A stretch of 10,767 bases of DNA, from assembly GCA_030044075.1 (NCBI GenBank), contig JASHWM010000166.1:1-10767 (forward strand), read 5' to 3'. Below, one piece after another: positions 5,855-10,767 of the stretch. Source of the stretch: Candidatus Rhabdochlamydia sp. (GTDB lineage: Bacteria; Chlamydiota; Chlamydiia; Chlamydiales; Rhabdochlamydiaceae). Under the pieces are notes generated by a model that saw only the letters and a list, made by a program, of their open reading frames with translations, was not told the origin of the DNA and did not search any database. The first letter of the stretch is position 1. Every line of letters begins with the position of its first letter. Both the position numbers and the translations under genes were made by a program.

Positions 5855-5893
5855 ACCTGCACTATGGATTTGGTGCAGGTCTTTATTTTTTTT
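5855..5893. terminator. Bidirectional intrinsic terminator at a convergent junction
   Basis: A perfect 8-base-pair stem, ACCTGCAC (5855-5862) with GTGCAGGT (5873-5880), extends further with weak inner pairs. It is followed on the plus strand by CTTTATTTTTTTT. On the minus strand the bases after the stem read TTTTTTTATTTTC. It therefore can end both the kinase-like transcript (stop at 5803) and the MORN lipoprotein transcript (stop at 5951). Confidence 0.85.
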
Positions 5894-5895
5894 AC

Positions 5896-5937
5896 GGTGG
5901 GCAAGAAAGACAGGGGAAGGGGAACTTCTTGCCTACC
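5896..5937. repeat. 12-base-pair hairpin containing the second copy of the 25-base repeat
   Basis: Arms 5896-5907 and 5926-5937 pair over 12 positions (one G-T wobble) around an 18-base purine-rich loop. No T-run follows on either strand, so it is not itself a terminator. The right arm and loop (5915-5939) match 4540-4564 at 22 of 25 positions. On the minus strand it lies between the lipoprotein stop and the terminator, so it would be in the 3' untranslated part of that mRNA. Confidence 0.5.
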
Positions 5938-5950
5938 TTTGATGAGTCCT

Positions 5951-6940
5951 CTAGCGAGGCTCGAACTCCTCGGACATGGAGACGATTCTTTCATCGATGC
6001 GGCTCAGGTCTGTGTATTCCTTATGGGTGACCTGCCTGTTGTCATAGTACCATGCGGTATGGGTGTTCCCATCGATATAAAAGCTTGAAGGCCCATGTCT
6101 TTTGTCATTTTTCCAAAGGGTCTTTTGGGAGACGACATCATTGTTATAGTGGATCTCATAACCATTTTTCAGGCCATCAACATAGGTGCACTCGATGAAT
6201 TTTGCCCCATTTTTAAAATAGGTCACATTCCCATTGAGCTCTCCATTCGACCATTCTTCAATGCTCTGCGGCTCTCCACTTGCAGTGAACGACTTTTTGA
6301 CGCCATGGAGCTTTCCATGCACGTAGGTCGCATTGCTCTCTGGAATTCCATTGGAATGGAATGTCTCACGGCGTGTCAAAAGGCCTGTATGGATTTCATC
6401 CTTTGCTTTTAGGATCCCTTGCGGGTCCCTGGCAATCCTTGTTCCATTTCCTTTGATCACACGGCTTTCAACTTCGTTATTGAGCGTGAAGTATTGTCCT
6501 TCGGTGAGTTCCTGATGAAAATACTCTTCGATGCTCAAAGGCGAGCCATTCTTATACCAGAGGGTGATGGTGTGTCTTGTTGGAGAAGAATGGACGATCT
6601 CCTTTACAGGGAGCCCGTTGACGTCATAATAGATTTCTTTCGCAAGAGATCCTTTGTTATATAGGATATACGATTCGACTGTTTGTGTGTGGGGATACGT
6701 ATGGGTGCAAGGACCATGGAGGAGTCCATCCTCATAGGTTGCGGTAACAGTTACCCCATCGCTCAGCGTCGTGATCACTTGGCCTGGATAGTTCTCTGAT
6801 TCCCATTCCTGTTTTGATACGGCATAACCATATTTGTGGATATAGGATTGCGACACGATCTTTTCTTCATCGCGAGTGCCGCTGCAGCCTGCTGCTAAAA
6901 CGGCTAGACCGCCTAAAGCAAGGTAAATTTTGTTTTTCAT
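5951..6940 (-). CDS. MORN/YwqK-type repeat lipoprotein
   Basis: The 329-residue product begins with a lipoprotein signal peptide: MKNKIYLALGGLAVLAAGC, lipobox LAAG and the lipidated cysteine at C19. Residues ~55-305 are a series of short beta-rich repeats of the MORN_2/YwqK type. Clear copies are YEDGLLHGPCTHTY (69-82), YVHGKLHGVKKSF (206-218), WSNGELNGNVTYFKNG (230-245), YVDGLKNGYEIHY (253-265) and WKNDKRHGPSSFYIDG (276-291), with degenerate copies around WYKNGSP (128-134) and FHSNGIP (194-200). Such repeats usually form an elongated beta surface for binding. The start is supported by GAGG five bases upstream. It lies 36 bases after pheT on the same strand with no terminator between, so it is probably co-transcribed. 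I recall a hypothetical gene next to pheT in Chlamydia trachomatis that may be its counterpart; I could not verify this. Despite database labels for YwqK repeats, no antitoxin role is suggested here. Confidence 0.88.
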   Translation of the reverse strand: MKNKIYLALGGLAVLAAGCSGTRDEEKIVSQSYIHKYGYAVSKQEWESENYPGQVITTLSDGVTVTATYEDGLLHGPCTHTYPHTQTVESYILYNKGSLAKEIYYDVNGLPVKEIVHSSPTRHTITLWYKNGSPLSIEEYFHQELTEGQYFTLNNEVESRVIKGNGTRIARDPQGILKAKDEIHTGLLTRRETFHSNGIPESNATYVHGKLHGVKKSFTASGEPQSIEEWSNGELNGNVTYFKNGAKFIECTYVDGLKNGYEIHYNNDVVSQKTLWKNDKRHGPSSFYIDGNTHTAWYYDNRQVTHKEYTDLSRIDERIVSMSEEFEPR

Positions 6941-6976
6941 TGTAGCCTCAATGCGCGTAATTAGTAGAATTATGTT

Positions 6977-9397
6977 TTACGTTACTTCAGTTGTTTTATT
7001 TAGTAAAGTGATCTTTTCTGTTGCAAAAGATACGATTCTCTCGTGTTCCTTTTCCGCTGCTTCAAAAGCGATTGTTTTTTCCTTGTCCCGATAGAGGAAA
7101 CGAAGGGTTACATTCTTCTGATTTTCGCCGAGCTCTTTGCTTGTGTAAATATCCACGAGGGAGACTTTTTCTAAAAGACGGGAAGGGATATTGGCAATAC
7201 TTTCCATCAGGCTTTTGAAAGTTACGGCCTTATTTAAGGTAATTGTCCAATCCCTTTCGGTGCCAGGATAAATGCTATGAGGGACATATGCGATCACTTT
7301 TGCAAGAAAGGGAAGCAAGGCCTGCAGGTTCACTTCGGCAAAATAGATCCTTCTTTTCAGGCCGAGAACTTTTCGATGTGCAGGATGCACCTCGCCAAGG
7401 ACTCCAACGAGCATATCGCCCTGTTTGATCTTGGCCTGCCGGAACGGGTGGAAGTTTTCCAGATGGGAAGGTTCAAAAGAGATGTCCCTGATCCCTAAAA
7501 AAGAAAAGAAGTTCTCAACAATTCCCTTCAGATCAAAAAAATCCACTTCGCTTGGCTTGGGATCCCAATGGTAGGGGACCCTGCTCCCGGTAAGGAGGAC
7601 TCCTGCAACGGCCTGCTCTACGAACTCTTCTTTTTGTTTGAAGTGGATCCTTCCCACTTCAAACAGGCTGAGGTCTTCGTTTTGATGGTCTTGGTTGAGC
7701 CTGGCAACTTCAAGAAGGCAAGGAAGAAGCGTCGATCTTAGCACGGACTGGTCGATCGAACTTGGATGGAGGACACGGATCAGGTTGTCTTCCCCAAGGC
7801 TTTTTTCCAGGCAAAGCTCCGCAAGCTTTGGACTTGTGAGGTCGCATGTGATGCATTCTTGCAGTCCCTCTTGCAAGAGAGCGTCTCTTGCGCGTTTTTC
7901 GATCTCATAGGCTGGCGCATGGGTCATCGAGGAAGAAATATGAGAGGGGACCTTCCTCGGAATGGTGTTATATCCGTAAATTCTTGCAACCTCTTCGATG
8001 AGGTCGATCTCAGAAATTAGGTCGTTTCTATAGGAAGGGGGCTCGACGACCAAAAGGTCTTTCATCTCTTGAAGGATCGCGATGTCCAGCCGGCCTAGGA
8101 TTCCTGCAATTTCGCTTGTCGCAAGCTGTGTTCCCAGGATCTTGTTGACGTGGGAGGTGCGGCAACGGATTTCTACTGGCGGCCTTACAGAGCCCAGCTT
8201 GTCGACCATCCCTTTATTGACAGTCCCACCAGCAAACTCCTTGATGAGCTGCGCAGCATAGTCCAGCGCTGTAGGGACCCCTTCAATGTCGATCCCCTTT
8301 TCAAAACGGATGGCGGCCTCTGTGCGAAGGCCAAGCGATTTCATCATTTTTCGGACGATGGAAGGGGAAAAGCAGGCCGCCTCGATCAGAATGTTCTTTG
8401 TATTTTCGTTCACGGAAGAATCCAAACTTCCTAAAACGCCTGCGATGGCAAGAGGCCTTTTTCCATCGGAAATGATCAGAGTTCCTTCAGAGAGGTTGCG
8501 AGTGACCTCGTCGAGACCGACAAAAGGAGTTTCTTCCGCAGTTAATTTGACAATGATCTTTTTTTCAATAAGGGAGTCATAGTCAAAAATATGGAGGGGC
8601 TGGCCAAGCTCTAGCATGACGAGGTTCGCGATGTCGACAACGTTATTGATGCTCTTCATCCCGGAAGACTCGATCAGTTGCTTGATTTTTTCAGGCGAGG
8701 GCCCAACAGCGATGTCCTGTATGATGCGGCAGGCATATCTTTTGCAATGCGCCGCGTCCTGGATTTCGACATCGATCTTTTTTTCGATAGGTAAAGAAGG
8801 ATCTTCGCTGACACTATAAGTATGCGAGGTAAGAGGGATGTTCAAAAGGGCGGACAGCTCCCTTGCAATCCCAATGGCGCTCATGCAGTGTCCGAGGTTC
8901 GGTGTAAGGGAAATATGAAAAATATAATCGGTGTATAAAGAAGAAAAGTCAGTCCCTTCAGGAAGAAGGGGGTCGCATTCGATGATGCCCCCTTCATCGT
9001 CTTTTGCAAGATGGAGTTCTTTTTTTGAGCAGAGCATGCCAAAAGACTCGACGTTGCGAATTTTACCTTTTTTGATCTTGAAGACCTTGCCCTCTTCGTC
9101 AAGAAGGGTGGCCCCGATGGGAGCAAAAGCAGTTTTTAAGCCAGTCCGGCAGTTCTTTCCTCCGCAGACGACCTGGTAATATTCCTTCCCATCAAAGACT
9201 GTTGCAATTTGCAGGCGGTCAGCTTCTGGATGGGGGACTGCCTGCGTTACTGTCGCTACCACAATACCCGAAAAACTACCGCCTGTTTTTTCAATTTTTT
9301 CAATTTCAATTCCGCCAAGGGTCAGAGCATTTTCGATCTGCTCGGGGGACAGTGGCGTCTTCAAATAGTGGCGCAGCCAAGATAGGGGGATTTTCAT
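6977..9397 (-). CDS. pheT: Phenylalanyl-tRNA synthetase beta subunit
   Basis: The 806-residue product is full length for the family (about 790-800). With PheS it forms the (alpha-beta)2 enzyme that charges tRNA-Phe. Domains in order: N-terminal domain starting MKIPLSWLRHYL; EMAP-II-like tRNA-binding domain ~40-150 with HPEADRLQIA (56-65) and VVCGGKN (76-82); B3/B4 domain with editing site ~210-390; B5 domain ~405-480 ending EPPSYRNDL, then EIDLIEEVARIYGY (463-476); catalytic-like core ~490-690; and the ferredoxin-like anticodon-binding domain ~708-806 with YPGTERDWTITL. pheS is not in the window, so the two subunit genes are split as in chlamydiae. No strong Shine-Dalgarno precedes the ATG at 9397, but the start matches the family N-terminus exactly. 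The MORN lipoprotein gene follows by 36 bases. Confidence 0.98.
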   Translation of the reverse strand: MKIPLSWLRHYLKTPLSPEQIENALTLGGIEIEKIEKTGGSFSGIVVATVTQAVPHPEADRLQIATVFDGKEYYQVVCGGKNCRTGLKTAFAPIGATLLDEEGKVFKIKKGKIRNVESFGMLCSKKELHLAKDDEGGIIECDPLLPEGTDFSSLYTDYIFHISLTPNLGHCMSAIGIARELSALLNIPLTSHTYSVSEDPSLPIEKKIDVEIQDAAHCKRYACRIIQDIAVGPSPEKIKQLIESSGMKSINNVVDIANLVMLELGQPLHIFDYDSLIEKKIIVKLTAEETPFVGLDEVTRNLSEGTLIISDGKRPLAIAGVLGSLDSSVNENTKNILIEAACFSPSIVRKMMKSLGLRTEAAIRFEKGIDIEGVPTALDYAAQLIKEFAGGTVNKGMVDKLGSVRPPVEIRCRTSHVNKILGTQLATSEIAGILGRLDIAILQEMKDLLVVEPPSYRNDLISEIDLIEEVARIYGYNTIPRKVPSHISSSMTHAPAYEIEKRARDALLQEGLQECITCDLTSPKLAELCLEKSLGEDNLIRVLHPSSIDQSVLRSTLLPCLLEVARLNQDHQNEDLSLFEVGRIHFKQKEEFVEQAVAGVLLTGSRVPYHWDPKPSEVDFFDLKGIVENFFSFLGIRDISFEPSHLENFHPFRQAKIKQGDMLVGVLGEVHPAHRKVLGLKRRIYFAEVNLQALLPFLAKVIAYVPHSIYPGTERDWTITLNKAVTFKSLMESIANIPSRLLEKVSLVDIYTSKELGENQKNVTLRFLYRDKEKTIAFEAAEKEHERIVSFATEKITLLNKTTEVT

Positions 9398-9411
9398 AAA
9401 AAACTTTTTCG

Positions 9412-9417
9412 TTTATA
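9412..9417 (-). promoter_or_regulatory. Possible -10 element of pheT
   Basis: On the minus strand TATAAA lies 15-20 bases upstream of the pheT ATG. No good -35 hexamer is found at the right distance, and the resulting leader would be very short, so this is a weak call. The 129-base gap shared with the divergent LysM gene must hold both promoters. Confidence 0.25.
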
Positions 9418-9478
9418 GGGAGATTAAGTCATCTTACCATGGGAGAACTTAGCAGACAAGTTTTTCCATTTCAAATTT

Positions 9479-9484
9479 TATAAT
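9479..9484 (+). promoter_or_regulatory. Probable -10 element of the LysM protein gene
   Basis: A perfect TATAAT occurs 43-48 bases upstream of the ATG at 9527, predicting a leader of about 36 bases. The region 17 bases upstream (around 9456-9461) does not match TTGACA, so either an activator is needed or the promoter is weak. Confidence 0.4.
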
Positions 9485-9526
9485 CAAGCGGTATATCTTA
9501 ATAGAGACTTCCGGGAAAAGAGTGAT

Positions 9527-10767
9527 ATGGATACTGATTGGATCAAAAAGACCAAATGGTTGATTCAACTTTTGATTTTAAGCGTGACCCTCAATATTGG
9601 CCTTATTGCGACTTTTGCCTATTTTTCGCTCCGCGAAACAAACGAAGTGTTAACCTTTCCCACCATTCCTTCCTCTGAGGGAGGAGAAACTTTTTTTTCG
9701 AACCAGGAATTGCTTGAGACCTACAGCACCCTCACTTTTTCCGAGCTTATGGCCTTGCTCCACGACCGCCAGCTTGTTGAAGAAGGGTACATGAAAAGGG
9801 ATATCGCCCTTGCCTGCCTTGTCGCATTCCATCATTTTCATTTAGATCGGGCGCTTGGAGGGGTTGTCTTGCAAAAAAGGACCATCCAGTTTGCTTCGAA
9901 AAGCGGACAGGAAGTTGCCGACCTGATCCTCTTTCCCGGACTTGCCGAATATCAATATCAGGCGATCATCAAATATGCAAAGACAGAAAAATGGCCTTTT
10001 ACAAGCCAGGGGATCTTTTGCGAGATCAAAAAAACAAGGCCGCCAAGGGGCCCAAGCCTCCTTGAGGCCTTTTATCTCACCCCGGAATTTTATAATGTGA
10101 TCGCCCTCTTCCAACATACGGGAATAAAAATCGACAAGGAGGTCCTTGTCGAAATGGTCGCAAGCGGGGAGTGGTCTGTCCTGTCAACCTATAACGAAGA
10201 ACAAAAGGTCTTTGCCGATTTTTCTGAGCAGCGCAGAAGGTCCCTTCTTTTGGAATATCTTAAAAGGAGGTCAAAGATCGCAGCTTTGATCCTTGTCCAG
10301 ACCGATCGGGAGTTCCTCTCCAAAAGGTTGGATGATGATGAGATCTCCTCGTTTTTGGACCTGTGCGTGGAAAAAACCCGGGAAATGGAGTCCTTCTTGA
10401 AAGACCTCCTTCAAAGTCCCCGAAGCGATGCAATATTAAAAAAGGCGGCAAAAAAGCTCTATCATTTTGCAGGTGAAAAATGCCCCGAGCCTTATAACCA
10501 CACTTTTGCGCTCCAGCGCTTTACTCCAAGTGCGCTCCTTCAAAAAAACATCCTGGAGCCTGCAGCTGTCAAGATCGAGATCCCTCCCATTCCCCCGGCT
10601 AAGGTGCAAGCCCCTCCCGCTTCTCAAGCAAAGGCCCGCAAAAGAAAGGTCCATGTTGTCATAGAGGGCGACAGCCTTTGGAAGATCGCAAAAAAATACC
10701 GCGTCAAAGTGGAAGACATTATGAAGGCCAACCATCTGCAGACAGAAAAGTTGAAAGTGGGCAAGGA
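9527..10767 (+). CDS. Single-pass membrane protein with C-terminal LysM domain (partial at right edge)
   Basis: The reading frame is open from the ATG at 9527 to the window end, giving 413 visible residues. The first 11 residues include KK and are followed by one hydrophobic helix (WLIQLLILSVTLNIGLIATF, 11-30, continuing to ~34), so the protein should be anchored with its bulk outside the cytoplasm. Residues ~55-340 are a helical domain I do not recognise. A proline/alanine-rich linker follows (~350-368), then a basic RKRK patch and a LysM domain from ~376 (VHVVIEGDSLWKIAKKY), still incomplete at the edge. LysM binds N-acetylglucosamine-containing glycans such as peptidoglycan. In chlamydiae, where peptidoglycan is scarce and confined to division, such a protein may tether the inner membrane to the septal ring; that is inference. 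Only a weak purine-rich ribosome binding site precedes the ATG. It is divergent from pheT. Confidence 0.85.
   Translation, partial: MDTDWIKKTKWLIQLLILSVTLNIGLIATFAYFSLRETNEVLTFPTIPSSEGGETFFSNQELLETYSTLTFSELMALLHDRQLVEEGYMKRDIALACLVAFHHFHLDRALGGVVLQKRTIQFASKSGQEVADLILFPGLAEYQYQAIIKYAKTEKWPFTSQGIFCEIKKTRPPRGPSLLEAFYLTPEFYNVIALFQHTGIKIDKEVLVEMVASGEWSVLSTYNEEQKVFADFSEQRRRSLLLEYLKRRSKIAALILVQTDREFLSKRLDDDEISSFLDLCVEKTREMESFLKDLLQSPRSDAILKKAAKKLYHFAGEKCPEPYNHTFALQRFTPSALLQKNILEPAAVKIEIPPIPPAKVQAPPASQAKARKRKVHVVIEGDSLWKIAKKYRVKVEDIMKANHLQTEKLKVGK

Noticed and set aside
5896..5937. Reading the 12-base-pair hairpin as a second terminator
   Set aside because: Neither side is followed by a T-run; the adjacent stem at 5855-5880 has T-runs on both strands and explains termination.
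5620..5994. 124-residue open frame on the minus strand, antisense to the kinase-like gene and crossing the terminator
   Set aside because: It overlaps the coding end of a well-supported gene plus a bidirectional terminator and the lipoprotein 3' end. The translation is low-complexity and serine/arginine-rich without motifs.
8881..9179. Short open frames on both strands inside the 5' part of pheT
   Set aside because: They overlap the tRNA-binding domain of pheT, which is intact and matches the family throughout.
9650..10735. Several minus-strand open frames (63-99 residues) antisense to the LysM protein
   Set aside because: The plus strand is one continuous open frame with a membrane helix and LysM motif; the antisense frames show no motifs.
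1..10767. CRISPR array, tRNA/rRNA gene, insertion sequence or phage genes
   Set aside because: Reading both strands showed no regularly spaced repeats, no tRNA-like cloverleaf beside gene ends, no rRNA sequence and no transposase or integrase motifs.

Overview
The window looks like a chromosomal segment of a Chlamydiae-type bacterium, most likely an environmental (Parachlamydiales-like) relative rather than a classical Chlamydia. This is inferred from three things: pheT paired with a MORN-repeat lipoprotein, a membrane-anchored LysM protein beside pheT, and an SNF2 helicase next to several large lineage-specific proteins of effector-like build. I recall a similar pheT neighbourhood in Chlamydia trachomatis, but could not check it here. 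Base composition is moderate (roughly mid-40s % GC by eye). It falls sharply between genes and is lower in the central accessory part.

Layout. (1) Positions 1-593 (+): the C-terminal end of an SNF2/SWI-type helicase, cut by the window edge. (2) 649-2190 (+): an exported protein that joins a helical domain resembling the N-terminus of M3 oligopeptidases to a complete endonuclease/exonuclease/phosphatase (EEP) domain of neutral-sphingomyelinase type. (3) 2231-3955 (-): a 574-residue protein I do not recognise, built from a ~200-residue unit present twice, with a near-consensus promoter and TTACA/TGTAA dyads upstream. (4) 4174-4347 (-): a 57-residue coiled-coil protein with a clear ribosome binding site and terminator. 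(5) 4664-5803 (+): a 379-residue protein whose C-terminal half carries a divergent protein-kinase signature. (6) 5951-6940 and 6977-9397 (-): pheT followed 36 bases later by a MORN/YwqK-type lipoprotein, probably one operon. (7) 9527-10767 (+): a single-pass membrane protein with a LysM domain, divergent from pheT and cut by the right edge.

Transcription units are well marked. The two convergent junctions (2190/2231 and 5803/5951) each carry one hairpin that can work in both directions. The small gene has its own terminator. Near-consensus -35/-10 promoters with 17-base spacers precede the duplicated protein and the kinase-like protein.

Conserved housekeeping or envelope genes (pheT, MORN lipoprotein, LysM protein, SNF2) bracket an AT-richer central block (about 2.2-5.9 kb) of proteins with no obvious family name. 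The best candidates for undescribed biology are the kinase-like protein, the M3-like/EEP fusion and the internally duplicated protein. All three would fit secreted host-interaction factors, but secretion is shown directly only for the EEP protein, by its signal peptide. No tRNA, rRNA, CRISPR array, transposase or phage gene was seen.
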